Shown here: piece by piece, positions 42,164 to 49,486 of the stretch
Layout: every line of letters begins with the position of its first letter
Numbering within the stretch: the stretch's first letter is position 1
Assembly (NCBI GenBank): GCA_963783695.1
Contig: CAWAOM010000003.1
Span: 186,001 to 250,000, forward strand
DNA from: BM003 sp963783695
GTDB lineage: Bacteria; Pseudomonadota; Gammaproteobacteria; Steroidobacterales; BM003
Direction: 5' to 3'
Length of the DNA stretch: 64,000 nt
Notes under the pieces: model-generated
Databases searched by the model: none
What the model was told of the DNA's origin: nothing
Seen by the model: only the letters and a program-made list of their open reading frames with translations
Made by a program: the position numbers and the translations under genes

Positions 42164-42619
42164 TCAGAAGTATCGTCCGCCCGATCCGAGCGCCACGACG
42201 ACGATCCCGAGAGTGAGATTGACCGCCACAGTTCGGCGAATGGCTGCCAGAGCCGCACCGCCGGCTGCCCACTCCTTGCCCGTTACCGCGCGCGCCAGTC
42301 GCCGATAGGGGCCGAACCAGACGTAAAGGAAAAGCGCTGCCATGACCAGTGCCAGCCCGTGCATCAGGTGGACATGGAGTCCCGTGCCGTTGAACCCGCC
42401 GTAGACCCGGAACACCATCCAGTAACCGGTCGTGAACAACACGATAACGCTGGCCCAGACCATCAGGAAAAATCGCTGCATCACCTGCAACCACAAGCTC
42501 AGCCGGCGCTGGTTACCGAGCCGTTGCGCCACAACCGGACGCAGCGCAAAAAAAGCAAAAGCCATGCCACCAACCCAGATCACAGCGGCAATCGCATGCA
42601 GTGCGATCACAATGCTCAT
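42164..42619 (-). CDS. CopD-like four-helix membrane protein
   Basis: The 151-residue product has four membrane helices beginning MSIVIALHAIAAVIWVGGMAF. The His after IAL and the IWVGGM pattern are typical of CopD-domain proteins, which are thought to bind heme or copper. LHVHLMHGLALVMAALFLYVW has a His cluster. Function is not known; copper handling is possible but not shown by context. Its ATG overlaps the stop of the SAM hydrolase gene (ATGA), so the two genes are translationally coupled. Confidence 0.78.
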   Translation of the reverse strand: MSIVIALHAIAAVIWVGGMAFAFFALRPVVAQRLGNQRRLSLWLQVMQRFFLMVWASVIVLFTTGYWMVFRVYGGFNGTGLHVHLMHGLALVMAALFLYVWFGPYRRLARAVTGKEWAAGGAALAAIRRTVAVNLTLGIVVVALGSGGRYF

Positions 42620-43446
42620 GTGAAGCTCCTCTTCGAATCGCCCTCGACCACCAACGGTGCGCCGCGCTCGAGACCGAGACCCGCCGCCGCGCTTTGCTCG
42701 GCCCGCGCGATCTCGACAACGCCAAACGAATTGATCAGCGCAAGGTAATCGCCTGGCTGCACCGCGCCATAGGTTCTGGCGAATGAAATCCTGTGTCCCG
42801 CCGCCGACACAACGGGATTGTCCAATTGTGCGACCAGGTCGCCGTCCACATTGCTGATCAGGTTGCCGAAGTTGTCCGCGGTAACGATCACGCCCCTGAT
42901 GCGACCCGCACTGAGGCTCGGCTCCTCGAGCAGTGACGGGACAAGGTCGTCGGCGCTGGCGCCAAGTTCATCGGGACGGCGTCTTCCCGACGCCAGTTCA
43001 GCGGCGAGGGGCGCAAAAATGTCGCGGCCATGGAATGTTGCGCTGACCGTGGTGATGCCGAATCGCTGGTGCGCCGGGGCATCGAGACGAAACACCCGGC
43101 AATCCGGGCTGGATTCGGCCAGTGGCGCGAGCAGACCGTTGTCCGGCGCCACGAAAACATGTCCGGCATGCACCAGTGCAATGATTTCACGCTCGGTGCC
43201 GACACCGGGATCGACGACCGCCAGGTGGACGGTGCCACGTGGAAAATAGCGAAAGGCGCGGCCGATCCAGAAGCCCGCCTCGTCAGGCCAGTGCACGGAA
43301 CATTCGTGAGTGATATCGACAATTTTCGCATCATGGAAACGCGACAGAATCTGCCCTTTCATCGTGCCGATAAAAGGTCCCTTGTGGCCAAAATCAGTGG
43401 TCAGGCTAATAACGCCGGACGCCACGAATGCGCTGCTTTGGGTCAT
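42616..43446 (-). CDS. S-adenosyl-L-methionine hydrolase (DUF62, SAM hydroxide adenosyltransferase)
   Basis: This 276-residue protein belongs to the DUF62 family, related to fluorinase/chlorinase, that hydrolyses SAM to adenosine and methionine. The family signatures are SLTTDFGHKGPFIGTMKGQI near residue 14, VDPGVGTEREIIA and VFVAPDNGLLAPLA. The absence of the fluorinase-specific inserts favours the hydrolase role, though activity is not certain. The ATG at 43446 (MTQSSAFV) is the likely start; a longer frame opens to 43473. It overlaps the downstream CopD-like gene by four bases. Confidence 0.9.
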   Translation of the reverse strand: MTQSSAFVASGVISLTTDFGHKGPFIGTMKGQILSRFHDAKIVDITHECSVHWPDEAGFWIGRAFRYFPRGTVHLAVVDPGVGTEREIIALVHAGHVFVAPDNGLLAPLAESSPDCRVFRLDAPAHQRFGITTVSATFHGRDIFAPLAAELASGRRRPDELGASADDLVPSLLEEPSLSAGRIRGVIVTADNFGNLISNVDGDLVAQLDNPVVSAAGHRISFARTYGAVQPGDYLALINSFGVVEIARAEQSAAAGLGLERGAPLVVEGDSKRSFT

Positions 43447-43521
43447 ACGGGCAGTTCCCCCTCGGACCGGCAAGTCTACCGTGCTTTTTACCCGACTGCC
43501 CGCGCCCGCGCCCGGGGCCGC

Positions 43522-44370
43522 TCAGGGCGCGCGGTAGCGCCGACCCGAGCGGATCCTGTCGATCACGCCCGCGGCGGTCGCGAAGCGTATTGCCAGGGAC
43601 TGGGTCGTGCCCCGCTCGCTGGCACGATAAACGGCAAAATGCAGATGCGGCATCGTCGTGTGTCCGGTGTTGCCTGACAGCCCGATTTGCTGCCCGCGTT
43701 CGACTCGATCGCCGGGTGCCACCAGTGCTCCGTCGCGGCGCAGGTGATAGTACTCGCCGGTCGTGCCGTCATCGTGCAGAACGACGATGTAGTTGGCGAA
43801 CCTGCCACACCCGTCTTCCCAGCAACCGCGGTTGTTGTGCTCGACGACGCGGGCGACCTGGCCGCCGCGTGCGGCGTGCACCGGGGTGCCGTCAGCCATA
43901 TCGAAGTCGACTGCGAAATACTCGAGACCGGTATGACTGAATCCGGCGCCGAAGCCTTGTAAAACGCGGTAGGACTCACCCGCAGCATAGGGCAGGGAGT
44001 AGATGTAGTCGGGATCGGACGCGGCGTCGATATTGCCGATTGTCCAGTCGTACCAGTAACGAAAGCGATAGGGCTGGTGTTCGTCAATGCGGGATAGCTG
44101 CACTACCTGGCGGCGCTCGTGCCCACTCAGGGTCATGGTCAGGGGCAATGTCCGGTCGGGTTGCAGATTGGCGCTGCGTGTTTCCAGCGTGAACGTCACC
44201 GGGTAGGGTTTGAGATTGCGCGCGGTCAGCGTCACTTTGCCATTCGCATCTGCAGCCTCAATACAGATCCAGTCCTCGGAACAGGGCTCGGCCGCGGCGG
44301 CGCAAAGCGGGATCAACGCGCACGCGGCAGCGATGGCAGCAACAATCAGCCGACCTGCATGGAACAGCAA
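43522..44370 (-). CDS. M23-family (LytM-type) peptidase, exported
   Basis: The 282-residue protein has a signal peptide (ending CAAAAE) and a C-terminal M23 domain. The zinc-binding residues appear in AVDFDMADGTPVHAARGG (first region), GEYYHL, and the HxH motif TTMPHLHFAVYRAS. These enzymes cut peptidoglycan cross-links, or act as degenerate amidase activators (LytM/EnvC). The first His normally in the HxGxD motif is replaced here by a Tyr/Ala-type context (EYFAVDFDM), so the catalytic zinc set may be incomplete. It is 35 bases after the EF-G-like gene on the same strand. Confidence 0.85.
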   Translation of the reverse strand: MLFHAGRLIVAAIAAACALIPLCAAAAEPCSEDWICIEAADANGKVTLTARNLKPYPVTFTLETRSANLQPDRTLPLTMTLSGHERRQVVQLSRIDEHQPYRFRYWYDWTIGNIDAASDPDYIYSLPYAAGESYRVLQGFGAGFSHTGLEYFAVDFDMADGTPVHAARGGQVARVVEHNNRGCWEDGCGRFANYIVVLHDDGTTGEYYHLRRDGALVAPGDRVERGQQIGLSGNTGHTTMPHLHFAVYRASERGTTQSLAIRFATAAGVIDRIRSGRRYRAP

Positions 44371-44404
44371 GCCTGCTGCCTCCCGCTGCGGGCGACGGCT
44401 CGTT

Positions 44405-46453
44405 TCAGTCCTCGTCCTCGCCCTTGTACTTCGATACGAGGTCCTGCTGGATGTTTGCGGGTACCGCCTCGTAATGGCTGAATTCGAGCGTGTAAACGCC
44501 TTCCCCCGCAGTGTGCGCTTTCAGTGTCGAGTAGTAGCTTATCGTCTCGGCAAGCGGCGCCTGGCCGTCGACCATGGCCTGGTTGCCGGGCAGCATTCGT
44601 TGGTCGAGAATACGTCCACGCATACCGGACAAATCACCGGTGATTGTGCCGATGCTCTCGCTCGGTGCAGAAATATGCATGTTTACGATCGGCTCCAGGA
44701 TTATCGGGCGCGCTTTCTGGATCGCGTCGACAAACGCTTTCTTGCCGGCCGCAACAAATGCTACCTCCTTGGAATCGACCGAATGGTGTTTGCCGTCATA
44801 GACGGTAACTCGCACGTCCTGCAGCGGGTAACCGGCAATTGCGCCGTTGTCGAGGACCTGGCGTACGCCTTTTTCGACCGCGGGGATAAACTGCGACGGA
44901 ATCGCGCCGCCGACGACCTTGTTGACGAATTCGAACCCCTCGCCGCGCGCGGCGGGTTCGACGCGCAGGAATACCTCACCGAACTGGCCCGCACCGCCGG
45001 TCTGTTTCTTGTGGCGATGGTGACCTTCCGCAGGCCGCGTAATGGTCTCCCGGTACGACACACTGGGGGGGCGCGTCGCCACTTCAACGTTATAGGTATC
45101 CTTCATTTTCTCGAGCACTACGCGCAGATGCAGATCGCCGTTGCCATACAGCACCGTCTCGTTCGCAATCGCGTCGTGTTCGATCCGGATCGAGGGATCT
45201 TCGGCCATGATTTTGTGCAGCGCATCCGAGAGCTTCTGTTCGTCGCCGCGACGGGTTGGCTGCATCGCAGCCCCGAGCATCGGCTGGCCGAGATCCAGCG
45301 AGCGCATGTGGAAATGATCTTCGTCGTGCGAGTCGTGCAGTACTGCGTCGAAGAAGACTTCGTCAACTTTGCTGACGGCGCAAATATCTCCGGGCGCGGC
45401 GGCCGGAATCTCCTCGAGCTCCTTGCCCTGCACTTTGTACAGGTGCGCGACCTTGAACGGCTTGCGGAAGTCGCCGACAAATAGCTGGTTGCCGGCGCGA
45501 ATGGTCCCCTGGTGAATTCTGAAGGCGCCGACCCGGCCCATGTACGGATCGACGGTAATCTTGAATACGTGAGCGACGACATGCGCATCCGGGTCCGGTT
45601 TTACTGTCGCGGGCTCCGCCTCATCGCCTTCGCCTCTCACATACGGAGGCGGATTGCCTTCCAGCGGGTTCGGTGCCAGTTCGGTCAGGACCTGGAGTAA
45701 TTTTTTCACCCCAACCCCGGTTTCGGCAGATGTAAAGAGCAGCGGTATCAGGTGACCTTCGCGCAACGCTTTCTCGAATGCATCGTGGAGCTCCTGGGCT
45801 TTCGGTTCCTCGCCTTCTTCGAGATATTTTTCCATTAATGCCTCGTCCACCTCGACGACCTGGTCAATCATCTCCTGGTGGGCGGTCTCGACCGAAAGCA
45901 GGTCGGTTTCGTCCCCGGCGTCATGGAAATACGCATCGCGCACGGCAGCACCGCCATTGGCCGGGAGATTGAGCGGCAGGCATTCCTTGCCGAAGATTTC
46001 CTGGATTTCGTTGAGCAGGCGGCCCATGTGTTTGTCGCCAAGATCGATCTTGTTGATAACGATCATCCGGCACAGGTTACGTTTGGCCGCAGCTTCCATG
46101 ATCCGCCGCGTGCCGAGTTCAATGCCGGCCTGGCCGTCGACGACCACCGCAACCGTCTCGACCGCGGGCAGCACACTGGCCGTGCGCCCGAGCAGATCGA
46201 TATATCCCGGTGTGTCGATGATATTGATTTGTTTGCCCTGGTGCTCGAAATGGCAAAGGCTCGGGCTGATCGTGTGTTTCAGCGACTTCTCCTGGGGGTC
46301 GAAGTCGCACACGGTCGTACCGCGATCGACGCTGCCGCGGGTTTTCGTGGCGCCGGCGAGATGGAGCAGGGCTTCGGCGAGACTGGTCTTGCCGGCTCCG
46401 GAGTGACCGACAAGGGCGATATTACGGATGTTTTCGGTTGTGTATTTGGCCAT
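44405..46453 (-). CDS. Elongation factor G-like protein (EF-G2 type)
   Basis: The 682-residue product is a translational GTPase with EF-G domain order: G domain (about residues 10-270), domain II, III, IV and V. The P-loop is GHSGAGKT (not the classical AHIDAGKT), G3 is DTPGYIDL and G4 is NKID. In canonical EF-G the G3 motif is DTPGH and the His is catalytic; here it is Tyr, as in the EF-G2/EF-G-like paralogues (TIGR-type FusA paralogues). So it is probably not the cell's main translocase. Domain IV has YRETITRPAEGHHRHKKQTG, typical of this group. The ATG is preceded by AGATAAATGG without a clear Shine-Dalgarno. Function of the group is uncertain; stress or ribosome rescue has been suggested. 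Confidence 0.93.
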   Translation of the reverse strand: MAKYTTENIRNIALVGHSGAGKTSLAEALLHLAGATKTRGSVDRGTTVCDFDPQEKSLKHTISPSLCHFEHQGKQINIIDTPGYIDLLGRTASVLPAVETVAVVVDGQAGIELGTRRIMEAAAKRNLCRMIVINKIDLGDKHMGRLLNEIQEIFGKECLPLNLPANGGAAVRDAYFHDAGDETDLLSVETAHQEMIDQVVEVDEALMEKYLEEGEEPKAQELHDAFEKALREGHLIPLLFTSAETGVGVKKLLQVLTELAPNPLEGNPPPYVRGEGDEAEPATVKPDPDAHVVAHVFKITVDPYMGRVGAFRIHQGTIRAGNQLFVGDFRKPFKVAHLYKVQGKELEEIPAAAPGDICAVSKVDEVFFDAVLHDSHDEDHFHMRSLDLGQPMLGAAMQPTRRGDEQKLSDALHKIMAEDPSIRIEHDAIANETVLYGNGDLHLRVVLEKMKDTYNVEVATRPPSVSYRETITRPAEGHHRHKKQTGGAGQFGEVFLRVEPAARGEGFEFVNKVVGGAIPSQFIPAVEKGVRQVLDNGAIAGYPLQDVRVTVYDGKHHSVDSKEVAFVAAGKKAFVDAIQKARPIILEPIVNMHISAPSESIGTITGDLSGMRGRILDQRMLPGNQAMVDGQAPLAETISYYSTLKAHTAGEGVYTLEFSHYEAVPANIQQDLVSKYKGEDED

Positions 46454-46683
46454 TTATCTGCTGTTTTTAATTGGATTATTCAGAGCGGCAGATAACGATA
46501 TCACAGGTCCCAGTGAGCCGCTGCAGCAACGCATGGCGCGGCAGGATTACGCTGATCCGGGCATCCCGTGAGAGGATTTCCCGGTTCTCGCGGTTACCGC
46601 GGCTTAGGTGTCATCCGGGGGACGCCATGGCAGCGGCCCCGGAATGGCATAGTCGTTGCCGCCGAAGGTCGGCGAGAGGCTTC

Positions 46684-47205
46684 TCAGGTCGGTGCGGCGG
46701 ACCTGTCGCGGGCATCGGTTTCTATCGAGTCGAGACGGGCCTGGAGCTGGAGGCGGTTCATTGCCGTAAGCGGCAGGCTGACGAAAATCTTGATGCGCCG
46801 CTCCAGTTCGGCAAAAGCGCGGCGAAATGCCAGAGCTTTATCGACTTCCGAGCCTTCGACGGCCGCGGGGTCGGCGATCCTCCAGTGCGCGGTCATCGGC
46901 TGACCCGGCCACACCGGGCATTGCTCGCCCGCCGCGTTGTCGCAGACGGTGAAGACAAAATTCATTGGCGGTGATGCAGCGGTCGCGAACTCGCTCCAGT
47001 TCTTGCTGCGGGGGTCGGCCGCCGGTACCCGCAGCGCCCGGAGCGTGTCGAGCGCGAGCGGATGTACCTCGCCGCGGGGGTGACTGCCGGCGCTGAAACC
47101 GTGGAATCGTCCACGCCCCCAGAACTCAATCAGCGCTTCTGCCATGATGCTGCGGGCGGAGTTGCCGGTGCAAAGGAAAAGAACGTTGTAATGAGGTTCG
47201 CTCAT
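46684..47205 (-). CDS. arsC: Arsenate reductase (low-molecular-weight PTP-type ArsC)
   Basis: This 173-residue protein is of the LMW protein-tyrosine-phosphatase fold. The P-loop is LFLCTGNSARSIMAEA (catalytic Cys about 13). Extra cysteines appear in FTVCDNAAGEQCPVW, as expected of thioredoxin-linked arsenate reductase, which reduces arsenate to arsenite. The C-terminal helix RIKIFVSLPLTAMNRLQL is a common extension. A phosphatase role cannot be fully excluded. The start is MSEPHYNVLFL at 47205. No arsR or arsenite pump gene is adjacent. Confidence 0.87.
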   Translation of the reverse strand: MSEPHYNVLFLCTGNSARSIMAEALIEFWGRGRFHGFSAGSHPRGEVHPLALDTLRALRVPAADPRSKNWSEFATAASPPMNFVFTVCDNAAGEQCPVWPGQPMTAHWRIADPAAVEGSEVDKALAFRRAFAELERRIKIFVSLPLTAMNRLQLQARLDSIETDARDRSAAPT

Positions 47206-47285
47206 GGGCTGCGGCAATCTGGCAAAAAAGGAAAATGTAGCGGCGTGATGTTACAAAACGGTAACAGCGGCGCAAGGAGTTCGAG

Positions 47286-48260
47286 TTGGAAGCGACGAAT
47301 CAGCATGTTCGCCTGGGACTGGCGTTGGGAAGCGGTGCCGCGCGCGGCTGGGCGCACATCGGCGTGTTGCGCGCGCTCGAGGAAATGGACCTGCGGCCGG
47401 ACGTCATTGTCGGCGCGTCGGTGGGCTCGCTGGTGGCGGCGGCATTCGCCGCTGGCAAGCTGGATCAGCTCGAGACATGGTCGCGTGGACTGGATCGCAT
47501 GGATGTTCTGAAATTGCTGGATACCAGCTTTAGCGGCGGCGGGATGATGCAGGGCAGTCGCCTGATGGGTGCCATCGCAGAACAGATCGGCGATGTCCAG
47601 ATCGACACGCTGGAGACCGACTATGCGGCGGTTGCGGCCGACCTGGACACCGGCCAGGAGGTCTGGCTGACAAAGGGATCGTTGCTGCAGGCAGTGCGGG
47701 CGTCGAGCGGTCTTCCGGGGCTTTTTGCACCGGTGTGGCACGAACATCGGTGGTTGATCGACGGCGGAGTCGTGAATCCGGTGCCGGTTTCTTTGTGTCG
47801 TGCCCTGGGTGCGGAATTCGTGATCGGTGTGAACCTGAACGGGCATCTGGGCAAAATGACCGCGCTGGAGGCCCGGGCCGAAACGGCGAAACAGGCGGAA
47901 GAGGAAAATTCGCAGTCGCGGCCAGTGGGCTGGATGAGCCCCGAGCGCTGGGCGGAACTGTTTGGCGGGTTGTTGTCGGCGGTGCGCGGGCAGGACAAAA
48001 GGGCTGAGCCAGAGTTGTTTGACGTAATCGCAGCGTCGGTCAACATCATGCAGGATCGGATCACACGCAGCCGCATGGTGGGTGATCCGCCGATGGTTCT
48101 CGTGGCCCCGGATCTGGGGCATTTCGAGCTGATGGATTTTCACCGCGCGGATGAGGCGATCGGCATCGGCCGCGATGCGGCAATCCGCGCTCGCGGCGAA
48201 TTCGCTGAGCTCAAACGCGCGCGGAAGGCGCGTGCCGAACTGGTACGCCAACTCGGCTAG
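47286..48260 (+). CDS. rssA: Patatin-like phospholipase, RssA type
   Basis: The 324-residue product has the patatin fold: oxyanion motif GSGAARGWAHIGVL (about residues 15-28), nucleophile Ser in VGASVGSLVAA (GxSxG) and the catalytic Asp in DGGVVNPVP. The longer C-terminal helical region, with PVGWMSPERWAELFGGLL, is that of the RssA/YchK group of gammaproteobacteria. The predicted activity is lipid acyl hydrolysis. Translation starts at a TTG (47286) with AAGGAG five bases before it; no in-frame ATG lies between it and the oxyanion motif. The end overlaps the convergent SRPBCC gene by four bases. Confidence 0.9.
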   Translation: MEATNQHVRLGLALGSGAARGWAHIGVLRALEEMDLRPDVIVGASVGSLVAAAFAAGKLDQLETWSRGLDRMDVLKLLDTSFSGGGMMQGSRLMGAIAEQIGDVQIDTLETDYAAVAADLDTGQEVWLTKGSLLQAVRASSGLPGLFAPVWHEHRWLIDGGVVNPVPVSLCRALGAEFVIGVNLNGHLGKMTALEARAETAKQAEEENSQSRPVGWMSPERWAELFGGLLSAVRGQDKRAEPELFDVIAASVNIMQDRITRSRMVGDPPMVLVAPDLGHFELMDFHRADEAIGIGRDAAIRARGEFAELKRARKARAELVRQLG

Positions 48261-48793
48261 GGATCGTTCTCCACCAGGGTTTTTAGCCGTGCCAGGCCGT
48301 CCTCGTAGGTTGGGCCGAGGATCGCGTCGAGGAAAAATCCGAAATAGCGGTCAATCGGGCTCGCGTCGAGCACGGTATCGAATGCCCATGTCACCAGGGT
48401 TGAGCCGTCTGCCGGCTGCAGCCGAATCTCCGTTGTCGCCGTGCCCTGGTCGCCAAAATCCAGCCTCGTCCGCACCAGCCGGGGTGGATCGCTGGCGATG
48501 ATTTCCTGGCTGCCGGAGTCGACGCCGGGTTCATCGCTGGACCATTGCGCACGCGCGCCGAAACCGGCCTCGGGTCCCGAGTAGATGTAACGGGCATTGG
48601 GGTCCATATCGAACCATGGCGACCATTCGTTGAAGCGGCGCAGGTTATTGACGACGGCAAAGACTTGATCCGGGCTCGCATCGACGGTGGTCGAGCGTTC
48701 GATGTGCGCGGAGTCCGGTAGTGTCAGACCGATCGCGAACAGCACCGCGAGCACGACAACTGCACCGATCAATACAGCTCTCAGAAATTTCAT
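48257..48793 (-). CDS. SRPBCC (polyketide cyclase/dehydrase-like) lipid-binding-fold protein with N-terminal membrane helix
   Basis: The 178-residue product starts with one hydrophobic helix (about residues 5-25, VLIGAVVVLAVLFAIGL). It then has an SRPBCC domain: HIERSTTVDASPDQVFAVVNNL is the typical start of the polyketide cyclase 2 family, followed by FNEWSPWFDMDPN. The family binds hydrophobic ligands; no substrate is known here. The start ATG at 48793 is fixed by the domain start and the helix. Confidence 0.8.
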   Translation of the reverse strand: MKFLRAVLIGAVVVLAVLFAIGLTLPDSAHIERSTTVDASPDQVFAVVNNLRRFNEWSPWFDMDPNARYIYSGPEAGFGARAQWSSDEPGVDSGSQEIIASDPPRLVRTRLDFGDQGTATTEIRLQPADGSTLVTWAFDTVLDASPIDRYFGFFLDAILGPTYEDGLARLKTLVENDP

Positions 48794-48956
48794 GCCCGCA
48801 TCCTGCCGGCTGCCGTGGACTGTTGCAGCATAGATGACTGCGCGAGCATTGCCACTACCGGCCGCTGTGTGGGCGAGTGCGATTGCAAGCGCGTGTGTCA
48901 ACGCGGCCGCGGCTGGCGCGTTTCTTGGTACGGACACGGGTGATTTGGAGCCGGAG

Positions 48957-49421
48957 ATGTCGTGGCGGATTTTTGTCTTTGCCGGATTGGCGTTACTGAT
49001 GTTGCAGGGATGTGCGACCGCGAGTGTGGAACCGGACGTCTATTCGCGCGGGAGCGCCCGTACCCCGTACCGGGTTTACACCGGTGAGGTGCTATCGGTC
49101 GAGCGGGTTCGGATCGAGGGCGAGGCAACCCGGATCGGCGAACTCGGTGGCGCGGTAGTGGGTTACGAGGCCGCGCGCAGCGGCATTGCGGACACCGGGC
49201 TGGCTGGTGCGATCGGTGGCGTTGCCGGCGCCGTGGCGGGGCAGGCGATCGAGAAAGCCGTGACAGGTACCGGCGGATTGCGCATCGTCGTGCGACTGGA
49301 TAACGGTAATGTGCTGGCGATCGTGCAGGGCGACCAGACCACGTTCAGCGGTGGCGAAAGTGTTTACGTGCACATGAATGGACGGCGCGATGCCCGGGTG
49401 GTTCGTCGGACCAACATCTAG
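48957..49421 (+). CDS. SlyB-like glycine-zipper outer-membrane lipoprotein
   Basis: The 154-residue protein has a lipobox near residue 20 (LQGC, Cys), followed by a glycine-zipper region (GAVVGYEAARSGIADTG and AGAIGGVAGAVAGQAIEKAV, about residues 60-95) as in SlyB and related 17-kDa lipoproteins. It then has VVRLDNGNVLAIVQGDQ, the family C-terminus. Such proteins help maintain the outer membrane, and in enteric bacteria SlyB belongs to the PhoPQ regulon. GGAG lies 3-6 bases upstream of the ATG. It is followed by the SLC13 gene. Confidence 0.88.
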   Translation: MSWRIFVFAGLALLMLQGCATASVEPDVYSRGSARTPYRVYTGEVLSVERVRIEGEATRIGELGGAVVGYEAARSGIADTGLAGAIGGVAGAVAGQAIEKAVTGTGGLRIVVRLDNGNVLAIVQGDQTTFSGGESVYVHMNGRRDARVVRRTNI

Positions 49422-49486
49422 CAACCCAAAACAAATCAGCTATAGTGCCCGAATCGTCGCGGGATGCGGCGCTGTTTGGGCAGCGA

